64,000 bases of DNA. Source: Xanthomonas rydalmerensis. GTDB lineage: Bacteria > Pseudomonadota > Gammaproteobacteria > Xanthomonadales > Xanthomonadaceae. Both the position numbers and the translations under genes were made by a program. Positions 8,136 to 15,180 of the stretch are shown piece by piece. Positions within the stretch are counted from its first letter, which is position 1, and every line of letters starts with the position of its first letter. The stretch lies in assembly GCF_033170385.1 (NCBI RefSeq), contig NZ_CP126170.1:644001-708000 (forward strand), read 5' to 3'. The notes below the pieces were generated by a model that ran no database searches, was not told the origin of the DNA, and saw only the letters and a program-made list of their open reading frames with translations.

Positions 8136-9107
8136 ATGTCTCCCGTCATCGGCATCGACGTCGCCAAGCGCAGTTTCGATGTGGCCAGCGAGCTGACCAA
8201 TGGCAAGCACCGTACCAAGGCCAAGTTGTCCAACGATGCCAAGGGCTTCCAGGCCCTGCAGGCATGGCTGCAGACGCATGCGCAGCCCGAGAGCTGGATC
8301 GCCATGGAGGCCACTGGCACCTACCACCAGGCACTGGCCGAGTTCCTCCACGCACGAGGCTATCGGGTGTGCGTGCTCAACCCGGCGCAGACGGCCGCGT
8401 ATGCACGCAGCCAGCTCAGCCGGGTCAAGACCGATCGCAGCGATGCCAAGCTGATCGCTAGCTATGCCCTGCGTCACCGCGAGCAGTTACGCCGTTGGCA
8501 CCCTGATCCGCCGGCGCTCAAGCAGCTCAAGGCACTGGTGCGCCGGCGCCAGGACTTGCAACAGATGCTGCAGATGGAGCGCAACCGGCTGGACGTCGCT
8601 CCGGCCCAGGTGAAGGACTCGATCCAGGTCCATCTGGCCGATCTGCAACATCACATCGCCCAGATCGAGCAGGCCATCGATGACCATATCGACCAGGATC
8701 CGACCTTGCGGGGGCAGCGCGAGTTACTGGTGAGCATCCAGGGCATCGCCGACACCAGTGCGGCCTTGATGCTGGCTGAGCTTGGCGATGTGAGGCGCTT
8801 TGCCGATGCCTCGGCGCTGACCGCCTTCGCCGGCCTGAATCCGTGCCTGCAGGAGTCGGGCGACCGCAAAGGCCATGTCTGCATCTCGCGCACCGGCTCG
8901 CCCCGCCTGCGCGCGGGCCTGTTCATGCCGGCCCTGGTGGCCATGACCCACAACCCGGTCATCCGGGCGCTGAAACAGCGGCTAAGCGAACGCGGCAAAG
9001 CCGGCAAGCAGATCGTGTGCGCCGCCATGCGCAAGCTCCTGCACCTCGCCTATGGCGTCCTCAAATCGGGCACCGCGTTCGACCCGAAAAGGAGCCTTGC
9101 CTGCTAG
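8136..9107 (+). CDS. IS110-family transposase (recombinase), copy 1
   Basis: A 323-residue IS110 recombinase. The N-terminal RuvC-like DEDD domain has Asp8 (GIDVAK), Glu58 (AMEATGTYH), Asp100 and Asp103 (KTDRSDAK). A coiled-coil-like middle (about 130-200) leads to the C-terminal Transposase_20 domain (SIQGIADTSAALMLAELGD, then TAFAGLNP and SGDRKG), which supplies the catalytic serine in this family. ATG 8136 is chosen because GGAGG lies 8 bases upstream; the frame is open further 5' through the noncoding end. It appears intact and differs from copy 2 at three residues. Confidence 0.95.
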   Translation: MSPVIGIDVAKRSFDVASELTNGKHRTKAKLSNDAKGFQALQAWLQTHAQPESWIAMEATGTYHQALAEFLHARGYRVCVLNPAQTAAYARSQLSRVKTDRSDAKLIASYALRHREQLRRWHPDPPALKQLKALVRRRQDLQQMLQMERNRLDVAPAQVKDSIQVHLADLQHHIAQIEQAIDDHIDQDPTLRGQRELLVSIQGIADTSAALMLAELGDVRRFADASALTAFAGLNPCLQESGDRKGHVCISRTGSPRLRAGLFMPALVAMTHNPVIRALKQRLSERGKAGKQIVCAAMRKLLHLAYGVLKSGTAFDPKRSLAC

Positions 9108-9156
9108 GGGGTAAGACGGTATCTACGTGTGCGATCCGCGCTGCGCCGGCGCTCTC

Positions 9157-9179
9157 GTAGGAGCGGCTTCAGCCGCGAC
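9157..9179. repeat. Single REP-like arm beside IS110 copy 1
   Basis: GTAGGAGCGGCTTCAGCCGC plus three bases, about 30 bp right of the insertion sequence. Its inverted partner may be the arm at 7871-7892, with the IS now between the two. Confidence 0.7.
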
Positions 9180-9244
9180 GAGCGAAGCCGACCAACCCAC
9201 CGGCCGCAGCAGCCGTCGGGACGGACGTCCCTCTCGCAAACGCC

Positions 9245-9619
9245 TCAGCCCGTGCTCTTGCGCTCCTGTTCCGCCAACGCCGCCTGCAACGAAAAGATCT
9301 GCAGCGCCTCGCGCCATTTCTCGCCGGGCGCCGACCCGGGCAAGGGTTTCTGGAAGCGCCACATCAGCGCTTCCCAGGCCCGCACGCGCGGGTTGGCCGC
9401 GTCGGCGGCGGCCTTGGCTGCGGGCGAATAGTCCTCGTCCACTTCCATCAGCATCACCAGGCGGTCGCCGCAGCGGTGGATGTCCAGCTCGCGGATACCG
9501 GCGGCACGCAGCGAGGCGACGATCTCCGGCCAGACGGTGTCGGGACGGTGCCAGCGTTCGTATTCGGCGATCAGCGCCGGGTCGTCGTGCAGGTCCAGCA
9601 GGTAGCAGTGGCGCGGCAT
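9245..9619 (-). CDS. L-fucose mutarotase (COG3254, RhaM-like fold)
   Basis: A 124-residue member of the L-rhamnose mutarotase-like family, which interconverts sugar anomers. Conserved features are YLLDLHDDPALIAEYERWH at the N terminus, IRELDIHRCGDRLVMLMEVD in the middle and RAWEALMWRFQKPLP near the end. It starts 3 bp after the fucP stop on the same strand, so the two are surely cotranscribed. With fucP and the fucose enzymes alongside, L-fucose is the likely substrate, delivering the anomer used by the dehydrogenase. The IS110 element separates it from the enzyme operon, with which it converges. Confidence 0.85.
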   Translation of the reverse strand: MPRHCYLLDLHDDPALIAEYERWHRPDTVWPEIVASLRAAGIRELDIHRCGDRLVMLMEVDEDYSPAAKAAADAANPRVRAWEALMWRFQKPLPGSAPGEKWREALQIFSLQAALAEQERKSTG

Positions 9620-9622
9620 GGC

Positions 9623-10930
9623 TCAGGCTCCGCGGGCAGAGGGGAGGGACGCCACGCGGTGTCGCGCCGCATGCAGCGCGAAACCGAGGATCACCGCGAA
9701 GCCGAGCGCCGGCACCGTGATCGCCCAGTGGATGCCGGCATGGTCGGACACCGCACCCATCACCGCGGTCAGCGCGGCGCCGCCGATGATCGCCATGACG
9801 ATCAGCGAGGCGCCCAGCTTGCGCGCGTCGTCGTCCAGCCCGTCCAGGCCCAGGGCGAAGATGGTCGGGAACATCACCGACATGAACAGGCTGCTGGCGA
9901 CCAGTGCATACAGGCCGATCCAGCCCGGTAGCGCCACCGCCACCGCGCACAGCAGCAGGTTGAGCAGGGCGAACACGCCGAGCAGCCGCGCTGGCGGCAG
10001 GAAGCGCAGCAGCGCGGTGCCGATGAAGCGGCCGGCCATGAACAGCACCAGCGAGACGGTGAGGAAATCGGCGGCGGTCTTCTCCGGAGTGCCGGGCACG
10101 CCGTCCTGCAGATAGCGGATCAGGTAGCTCCAGATGCCGACCTGGGCGCCGACGTAGAAGAACTGCGCGATCACCGCGAACACGAAGCGGCGGTTGCGCC
10201 GCAACTGGCCGAAGCCGCCGGCGTGGGCGCCGTCGCCCCCGGCGCGGGTGGCCGGGAAGCGGGTCAGCCCGATCAGCAGCGCCCACAGCAGCACCACCGC
10301 GCCGATGATCAGATACGGCGTCTGCACCGCCAGCGACTCGGCAGAGAAAAAGGCCTCGCGCGCGGCCGGCGCCATCGCGGCCAGTTCCTGCGGGGTGTGC
10401 TCCACGCCGGACAGGATGAAGTGCTGGCCGACCAGAATGCCGGTGATCGAGCCCAGCGGATTGAACGCCTGCGCCAGGTTCAGCCGCCGCGCCGCGCCCT
10501 CGGCAGGGCCGAGCACGGTGACCAGCGGGTTGGCGGTGGTTTCCAGGAACGCCAGGCCGCTGGCGATGACGAACAGCGCCAGCAGGAACAGCCAGTAGGT
10601 GTGCACCTGCGCGGCGGGGTAGAACAGGAACGCGCCGACCGCGTACAGCAGCAGGCCCAGCACCACCGCGGCCTTGTAGCTGTAGCGGCGCATGAACATC
10701 GCCGCCGGGATCGCAAACACGAAGTAGCCCAGGTAGAACGCGCTCTGCACCAGCCCGGCCTGCAGGTCGGTCAGTTCGAACGCTTTCTTGAACTGCTTGA
10801 TCAGGATGTCGTTGAGGTTGTTCGCCATGCCCCACAGAAAGAACAGGCTGACGATCAGGACCAACGGCGCGAGCGCGGTCCGGGTGAGACTGGCGGGCGC
10901 CGGCGTGGCGCGTTCGCTGCTGTAGTGCAT
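9623..10930 (-). CDS. fucP: L-fucose:H+ symporter, MFS
   Basis: A 435-residue inner-membrane transporter of the FucP branch of the major facilitator superfamily, with about twelve hydrophobic spans. Typical signatures are FFLWGMANNLNDILIKQFKKAF after span 1 and GLVQSAFYLGYFVFAIPAAMFMRR around spans 2-3, including the acidic residue after span 1 used for proton and sugar coupling in FucP. It is first in a leftward pair with the mutarotase, and divergent from the IclR gene across a short AT-rich region holding a 12-bp-arm palindrome, a likely control site. Confidence 0.92.
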   Translation of the reverse strand: MHYSSERATPAPASLTRTALAPLVLIVSLFFLWGMANNLNDILIKQFKKAFELTDLQAGLVQSAFYLGYFVFAIPAAMFMRRYSYKAAVVLGLLLYAVGAFLFYPAAQVHTYWLFLLALFVIASGLAFLETTANPLVTVLGPAEGAARRLNLAQAFNPLGSITGILVGQHFILSGVEHTPQELAAMAPAAREAFFSAESLAVQTPYLIIGAVVLLWALLIGLTRFPATRAGGDGAHAGGFGQLRRNRRFVFAVIAQFFYVGAQVGIWSYLIRYLQDGVPGTPEKTAADFLTVSLVLFMAGRFIGTALLRFLPPARLLGVFALLNLLLCAVAVALPGWIGLYALVASSLFMSVMFPTIFALGLDGLDDDARKLGASLIVMAIIGGAALTAVMGAVSDHAGIHWAITVPALGFAVILGFALHAARHRVASLPSARGA

Positions 10931-11002
10931 TGCCGCCTACCCCTCCCAAGGTGTGCCGCGTCGCGTTCGGATTGTCGGCGGAGCGTACTGCGCCGGCGAG
11001 TG

Positions 11003-11039
11003 CCATGCAAATATAAAATTTGAGTTCATATTTGCATGG
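11003..11039. promoter_or_regulatory. Palindromic operator candidate between fucP and iclR
   Basis: Left arm CCATGCAAATAT (11003-11014) and right arm ATATTTGCATGG (11028-11039) are exact inverted repeats of 12 bp around a 13-bp AT-rich spacer. It sits 73 bp before fucP and 100 bp before the IclR gene, in the most AT-rich stretch of the locus. It is probably the binding site of the IclR regulator, overlapping the divergent promoters. Confidence 0.65.
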
Positions 11040-11138
11040 TGCAGCCGCCGACCGAAGCAGCGCAGGCGCCAGCGGTGCGAGCCGGTGCGGCGTCCCTGTA
11101 CCCTAGTCCTCTTCACCAGCTACCGGGTCCTCGACGGA

Positions 11139-11891
11139 ATGACCACCCCTTTGCCCAAGTACCGTGCGCCCGCCCTGGACAAGGGACTGGACATCCTGGA
11201 GCTGCTGGCGCGCGATGCGCGGCCGATGAGCATGGGCGAGATCTCGCAGGGCATCGGCCGTTCGCGCGGCGAGATCTTCCGCATGCTGCAGGTGCTGGAA
11301 GAGCGCGGCTACCTGACCCGGGCCGCGGGCGAGGGCGGCTACACGCTGACCAATCGCCTGTTCATGCTCGGCATGCAGCAGCCGCGGGTGCAGAACGTCA
11401 CCGAAGTGGCGCTGCCGGTGATGCGCGCGCTGGCCGACGCGATCCGCCAGCCCTGCCACCTGGTGGCGCCATCGGACGACCAGATCGTGGTCATCGCGCA
11501 GATGGACGTGCCCAGCGACCTGGGATTGGTGGTGCGTCCCGGCCACCGCCGTCCGTTCGCGCACTCCACCTCCGGCCTGGTGCTGTTCGCGTTCCAGCCG
11601 GCCGACGCGCAGGCGCAGTTGCTGCAACGCCTGGACGCCAGCGAGGTGGCGTACGACCGCGCCGCGTTCCTGGCCGCGGCGCAGGAGGTACACGCCCTGG
11701 GCTACAGCATCCATCCCAGCGAGGCGGTGGTCGGGGTGATCGACCTGACCGCACCGATCCTGCAGCACGGCATCGCCCGCTACACCCTGACCGTGCCCTT
11801 CATCGAACGCCGCCCGCAACCGATCGACGCGCAGGCGGCGATGCGCGCGGTCTGCGATGCCGCGGCGCAGATCAGTGCGGCGTTGGCGTAG
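11139..11891 (+). CDS. IclR-family regulator of the L-fucose genes
   Basis: A 250-residue IclR-type repressor/activator. The winged helix-turn-helix occupies about residues 10-75 (LDKGLDILELLARDARPMS, then IGRSRGEIFRMLQVLEERGY). The ligand domain follows, with the family's conserved C-terminal segment AAQEVHALGYSIHPSEAVVGV. ATG 11139 is preferred over longer frames because the DNA-binding domain starts directly after it. Divergence from fucP and closeness to the fucose enzymes make it the likely sensor of a fucose-pathway intermediate. Integron-type cassettes begin about 160 bp after its stop. Confidence 0.87.
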   Translation: MTTPLPKYRAPALDKGLDILELLARDARPMSMGEISQGIGRSRGEIFRMLQVLEERGYLTRAAGEGGYTLTNRLFMLGMQQPRVQNVTEVALPVMRALADAIRQPCHLVAPSDDQIVVIAQMDVPSDLGLVVRPGHRRPFAHSTSGLVLFAFQPADAQAQLLQRLDASEVAYDRAAFLAAAQEVHALGYSIHPSEAVVGVIDLTAPILQHGIARYTLTVPFIERRPQPIDAQAAMRAVCDAAAQISAALA

Positions 11892-12053
11892 TTACCGTGG
11901 CCCTGGCGAGTCCGGGGCTGGGATGCCATGGCGGCGTGCAAGAAGCAAGTGGAGCTCGTAAGCACCGCGATCGCGATCCGTGGCATGCTCAACGCTCGGT
12001 GGCGCTGCTGGGGAGCATGGTCCATGCGTTGACATATCCTTGCACTGCAGCCC

Positions 12054-12109
12054 AGGCATTCATTCAAGCCGACGCCACGACGCGGCGCGGCTTAACTCAG
12101 GCGTTATGC
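12054..12109 (+). other. attC-like site A, left edge of the cassette array
   Basis: It shares CATTCAAGCCGACGCC and GCGGCTTAACTCAGGC with the attC site at 12801-12860 and ends in GTTATGC, close to the GTTRRRY crossover core. The opposite core (RYYYAAC) is degenerate here (CCAGGC). It may be a decayed attC or the junction with the chromosome. Between 11892 and 12053 I see no gene. Confidence 0.6.
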
Positions 12110-12184
12110 TGCGAAGAAACATTCTTGGGGAGAGGGATAAAAGAGCAAATCTTCAGCAGAGCCGTTGAGTCCGGTGGGAAGCTA

Positions 12185-12508
12185 ATGGTACGCAGTGCGC
12201 TCAATCCAATACTTTGGCTATGCGCAATCATCACTGTGCCAACACTCGTCGCAGGAGCAATTCACCCAAATCTTCCCAAATGGGTGGTTGCTATAGGCTG
12301 TTCCCCCGTCGTAATCGCACTCATAGGATTTCTTTTTCTATTGTTTTTTGACAGAGATAAGCTTCAGTCTGAGGAGTTTCAAATTAAAAAGCGGACAATT
12401 GAGCTTGCTCAGCAGAAGGGCGACACAAGTCCCGTCCAAATCAGCCTGGACGCAGTCATAAGCAACCCAGAACTTCTGCCCCGTGGCTCAGATGGAGAAC
12501 CACAATGA
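12185..12508 (+). CDS. Cassette-borne small membrane protein
   Basis: A 107-residue hypothetical protein with two membrane segments, about residues 8-26 (ILWLCAIITVPTLVAGAI) and 34-55 (VVAIGCSPVVIALIGFLFLL). A polar, probably cytoplasmic tail follows (FDRDKLQSEEFQIKKRTIEL...). ATG 12185 follows a purine-rich GGTGGGAAG. It is the first gene of a two-gene cassette bounded by attC-like sites; its stop overlaps the next start (ATGA). Base composition is far lower in GC than the flanking chromosome, a sign of transfer. I recognise no family. Confidence 0.7.
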   Translation: MVRSALNPILWLCAIITVPTLVAGAIHPNLPKWVVAIGCSPVVIALIGFLFLLFFDRDKLQSEEFQIKKRTIELAQQKGDTSPVQISLDAVISNPELLPRGSDGEPQ

Positions 12509-12795
12509 GCCGCGCTTATCTCTTCATTTATGACGCTACCGTAGGCACAAGAGATGAAGTTAAGAATGCTCTCAACAGCGTTCCGCTCATCACGCACTGG
12601 CGATACGACATCCCAAACTGCTTCTATGTGGTTTCAGATGGATCCGCACAAGAGCTTTACGATCAATTCGTGTCAGTCAATGGAACAAAGGGGCGCTTCA
12701 TGTTCATTGAAGCAAGTCCTAATCGGCAAGGACAAATGCTTCCTGACACATGGCACTTACTAACCCACAAAACTTACAAGCCAAAGAGCAAGTAG
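12505..12795 (+). CDS. Cassette-borne 96-residue protein, Cas2/SinR-like appearance
   Basis: A small soluble protein translated from an ATGA overlap with the preceding membrane-protein gene. The N terminus SRAYLFIYDATVGTRDEVKNAL and the later HWRYDIPNCFYVVSD and GRFMFIEAS resemble the short ferredoxin-like proteins annotated as SinR family, which share the Cas2/VapD fold; this is a tentative likeness from memory. It ends in a basic tail (KTYKPKSK) just before the attC site. Low GC content matches its neighbour. With a membrane partner in one cassette, it could be a toxin-antitoxin or defence pair, but nothing proves it. Confidence 0.68.
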   Translation: MSRAYLFIYDATVGTRDEVKNALNSVPLITHWRYDIPNCFYVVSDGSAQELYDQFVSVNGTKGRFMFIEASPNRQGQMLPDTWHLLTHKTYKPKSK

Positions 12796-12800
12796 TCGCA

Positions 12801-12860
12801 ACATAACAATTCATTCAAGCCGATGCCGCTTCGCCGCGCGGCTTAATTCAGGCGTTAGGC
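12801..12860 (+). other. attC recombination site B
   Basis: A 60-bp site. The left core is ACATAAC and the right core GTTAGGC (exact GTTRRRY). The inner arms TTCAAGCCG and CGGCTTAATT are imperfectly complementary with a GC-rich centre, so the single strand folds as an attC hairpin. It closes the two-gene cassette and opens the next one. Confidence 0.85.
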
Positions 12861-12883
12861 AGCACGGAGACAACGAGGCTATC

Positions 12884-13168
12884 GTGGACCATAAGAAACA
12901 AATTCACGTTCACATCCAAGCGGCTGCCGATGAGCTCCTCGCCTTTGTGCGTAGCTGTGAGGCGGACTACGTCGAACGATGGGTTCCCACGGTTCACGTC
13001 AAAGACGCCCTCGAGCTCAACTTTGTCGCTACGCCGCAGCAAGGGCGGCAGTACGGTCCGAAGGGCTGGTTGTTCGCCATCCTCGCCAGGGTGCTCGAAG
13101 ATCAAGGCGTTCTCGAGCACGAGAAGGTTGGTAACCGTTCCTACTGCAGATCAAGGGCTGCTGCCTAA
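12884..13168 (+). CDS. Cassette-borne hypothetical protein
   Basis: A 94-residue protein starting at GTG 12884, 24 bp after the attC core, and ending with TAA inside the left core of the next attC (13163-13169). This is the compact layout typical of integron cassettes. It has no signal peptide or membrane span. The middle (YVERWVPTVHVKDALELNFVA) and GPKGWLFAILARVLEDQGVL look like a folded soluble domain. A leftward frame over the same bases is less cassette-like and lacks a ribosome site. Function is unknown. Confidence 0.65.
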   Translation: MDHKKQIHVHIQAAADELLAFVRSCEADYVERWVPTVHVKDALELNFVATPQQGRQYGPKGWLFAILARVLEDQGVLEHEKVGNRSYCRSRAAA

Positions 13169-13221
13169 CAATCGATCCAAGCCGGCGCCACTGCGTGGCG
13201 CGGTTTGATGCAGTGATAGGC
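13163..13221 (+). other. attC recombination site C, right edge of the array
   Basis: The left core GCCTAAC is a perfect RYYYAAC match and the inner arms CCAAGCCGGCGCC and GGCGCGGTTTGATG pair imperfectly. The right core is GATAGGC, one base from GTTRRRY. This slightly decayed site is the last of the array. Confidence 0.8.
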
Positions 13222-13533
13222 TGCCTGAGCCGTCTGCGACGTGCAGCGCTCGAGAGACGTTCCCCCTGACGTGCCGCCGCTCGTCCGTCGACCATGCGAA
13301 GCATCCCTTGTGCCGTTGTTCTCGCCGCGCGCGCCCAGCACGCGGCAAGGTCGCGCATGCCCGCGCCTGCGCTGCATGCCTAACTGTGCGCCACACCGCT
13401 GGAATGTGCGCCCATGGTGCGCGTGACTCGATCCCCAGCCTGATCACGCACTCGCCGCTTGCGGGCGCAAAGCGTTGACCATCGCGCCAGCGCTGCGCAG
13501 CCTGCAGGGAACACGGCGACACGGACACACGGC
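13222..13533. other. Intergenic stretch without recognised features
   Basis: GC-rich sequence between the last attC site and the redoxin gene. I see no convincing gene, repeat or integrase here; a promoter for the redoxin gene would be expected near its right end. Confidence 0.5.
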
Positions 13534-14121
13534 ATGGCACGGCGGTTTCCCTGGAGTTGGTTGGCGCTGTTGGCGGCCTGCGCGTTGGTGCTGGTGCTGG
13601 CCTGGCAGAACCGCGGTCTGCGCGAGGAACGGCGCTGGTTCGTCACCCGCACCACCGAGCCGTATCTGGGCATGTACGTGCCGCGCATTGCCGTCACCAC
13701 GTTGGACGGCGCGCCGCTGACGCTGGGTGAGCCGGCGGCCGAGCGCCAGGTGCTGTTCTTCTTCACCACCACCTGCCCGTACTGCAAGCGCTCCGCACCG
13801 CAGATGGTGCAGGCGGCGCAGCATCTGGCCGCGCAGCAGTCCGACGTGCAGGTGCTGGGGGTATGCCAGTGCAGCCCCGCACAGGCGCAGCGCTACGCCG
13901 CCGAGCACGGCTTCACGTTTCCGGTGACCACGCTGACCGACCGCCGCGCGCTGATGCTGTTCCGCGCGCGCAACGTGCCGACGCTGCTGGCGCTGGACCA
14001 CGAGGGGCGCGTGCGCTACGCGCGCGTCGGCGTCTTCGAGACCACGGAGCGGATGCAGGACCTGATGGCCGCAGTGCGCCGCACGGATGCGCCGCCGGCC
14101 TTGGCAACCATCGAGGAGTAA
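13534..14121 (+). CDS. Membrane-anchored thioredoxin-fold protein (TlpA/redoxin type)
   Basis: A 195-residue protein with an N-terminal membrane anchor (residues 7-24, WSWLALLAACALVLVLAW). A periplasmic thioredoxin fold follows, starting about residue 50 (MYVPRIAVTTLDGAPLTLG), with the active site CPYC at 81-84 (FFFTTTCPYCKRS) and the cis-Pro loop NVPTLLALD. It probably reduces or isomerises exported thiols. ATG 13534 gives the proper anchor; the longer frame adds an unlikely extension. The next gene, 3 bp downstream, encodes an exported six-cysteine peptide, which may be its substrate or partner. Confidence 0.82.
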   Translation: MARRFPWSWLALLAACALVLVLAWQNRGLREERRWFVTRTTEPYLGMYVPRIAVTTLDGAPLTLGEPAAERQVLFFFTTTCPYCKRSAPQMVQAAQHLAAQQSDVQVLGVCQCSPAQAQRYAAEHGFTFPVTTLTDRRALMLFRARNVPTLLALDHEGRVRYARVGVFETTERMQDLMAAVRRTDAPPALATIEE

Positions 14122-14124
14122 GCC

Positions 14125-14340
14125 ATGAAACAGCGTTGGACAGCGTTACGCAACGGGATGCTTGCGGCCGTGTTCCTGGCCAGCATGGGCTTCGGCGCGG
14201 TGCAGGCGACCGCCGGCGACGGCATCGAGAAGGAGGCGGCCTGCAGCGCTTGGGCCTGCCAGCAGGAGTGCGCGCCGTTCGGCGGCGAGCTGGGGCCGGG
14301 CGGGCCCGGAAAGCCGTTGGTCTGCTACTGCTGCGGCTGA
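14125..14340 (+). CDS. Small exported six-cysteine peptide
   Basis: A 71-residue protein with a Sec-type signal (basic MKQRWTALR, then GMLAAVFLASMGFGA, likely cut after AVQATA near residue 30). The mature part of about 41 residues carries six cysteines (40, 45, 49, 67, 69, 70) split by a glycine/proline loop (GGELGPGGPGKP). The spacing C-x4-C-x3-C and a terminal CYCC suggest disulfides or a metal/cluster site. It lies 3 bp after the redoxin gene and is followed by a strong hairpin, so the two form a unit. I know no named family. Confidence 0.75.
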   Translation: MKQRWTALRNGMLAAVFLASMGFGAVQATAGDGIEKEAACSAWACQQECAPFGGELGPGGPGKPLVCYCCG

Positions 14341-14343
14341 GCA

Positions 14344-14379
14344 ATGCCGGAGCCGGTCGCGTCAGGCCGGCTCCGGCAT
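14344..14379 (+). terminator. Strong hairpin after the cysteine-peptide gene
   Basis: ATGCCGGAGCCGG and its exact complement (13-bp stem, 10-base loop) begin 4 bases after the stop codon. No T-tract follows, so it may end or stabilise the transcript rather than act as a classical intrinsic terminator. Confidence 0.6.
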
Positions 14380-14571
14380 CGGGGATGCGATGGCGGCGCT
14401 CACGGAGCGCAGCGAGCATCCGCCGCGTTGCGCTCCGTCATCACCCGGCCAGCCTGCAAGGCGCTCCTGGTGCGCGCGATCGCGCACTGCGTCACGACCA
14501 GCCGCCGACGATTCACGCAGGTTTGCGCGGCGGCTGGGCATGGTGGAACGCAGACCAACCAGGAGCGTTCC

Positions 14572-15174
14572 ATGACCTCACCTTTTCACCCCGTCCGCCT
14601 GTCACTGCTTGCAGCCCTCACCGCCATCGCGCTGAGCGGTTGCGGCAAGCCCGGCGACCAGGCCTCGCGTACTGCACCGGCCACCTCGCCGGAGCCCACC
14701 GCCGCGCCGGTCGGCGGCGAAAGCGGTCGCGCACCGATCGGCGGGGACGCTTCGGCCAAGGCGATGCTGCAGGTGCTGGAGGGCAACGTGGTGGCGCTGT
14801 CGAAGCAGGCGCTGGCGCGCAACGTCAGCAAGACCGTGGCCGACTTCGCCCGCGAGACCATCGCCGTGCATCACGACGCCGACCCGGCCACGGCCGGCAA
14901 GGGCGGCCCCGGCGATGCCGAGAAGATCGCCGCGCAGGTGGCCAAGGGCCGCGCGCAGTTGCAGGCGCTGGGCGACGAGAAGGACAACTCCGCCTACATG
15001 AATGCCTACGCGGCGGCCGTGGTGCGGCAGTACTCCGACGCGCTGTCGGTGATCGATGCCGAACTGGTGCCGGCGGCCAAGGAAGACGCCACACGCCAGG
15101 AACTGCAGCAGGCGCGCAAGCGCATCGCCGAGCAACTGGAGCGCGCGCAGGCGCTGGCCTCGGCCCGCTACTGA
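14572..15174 (+). CDS. DUF4142-like lipoprotein
   Basis: A 200-residue exported protein with a lipoprotein signal: lipobox LSGC with Cys24 after a hydrophobic stretch (LSLLAALTAIA). After a Pro/Ala-rich linker, the mature part is almost all helix (from KAMLQVLEGNVVALSKQALA to ERAQALASARY) with a conserved-looking ETIAVHHDAD segment. This resembles the ferritin-like four-helix DUF4142 family, often seen in stress-associated lipoproteins. ATG 14572 follows AGGAG. It stands alone, followed by a hairpin repeat. Function is unknown; the family call is moderate. Confidence 0.68.
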   Translation: MTSPFHPVRLSLLAALTAIALSGCGKPGDQASRTAPATSPEPTAAPVGGESGRAPIGGDASAKAMLQVLEGNVVALSKQALARNVSKTVADFARETIAVHHDADPATAGKGGPGDAEKIAAQVAKGRAQLQALGDEKDNSAYMNAYAAAVVRQYSDALSVIDAELVPAAKEDATRQELQQARKRIAEQLERAQALASARY

Positions 15175-15180
15175 GCGCAT

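Larger units (their letters stand above)
7893..9124 (+). mobile_element. IS110-family insertion sequence, copy 1
   Basis: A 1,232-bp element defined by comparison with its inverted twin at 29964-31195. Both begin TGTATCTGGACC, end GACGGTATCT, and are followed by AC. It has no terminal inverted repeats and no direct target duplication, as expected for IS110. It carries one transposase gene, a 243-bp 5' noncoding end and a 17-bp 3' end. The long 5' end places it in the IS110 rather than IS1111 group. The CT at 7891-7892 and at 9123-9124 are the two recombination cores. The copies differ by only a few bases. Confidence 0.92.

Noticed and set aside
11036..12508. A 490-residue frame joining the IclR region to the cassette membrane protein
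   Set aside because: The first 370 codons are a shadow of the IclR gene and cross the attC-like site; only the part from 12185 is supported.
12848..13120. A leftward 90-residue gene in the second cassette
   Set aside because: It overlaps the attC core and lacks a ribosome site; the rightward frame has the standard cassette layout.
11892..13533. An integron integrase gene within the cassette region
   Set aside because: No frame here is long enough or shows tyrosine-recombinase motifs.
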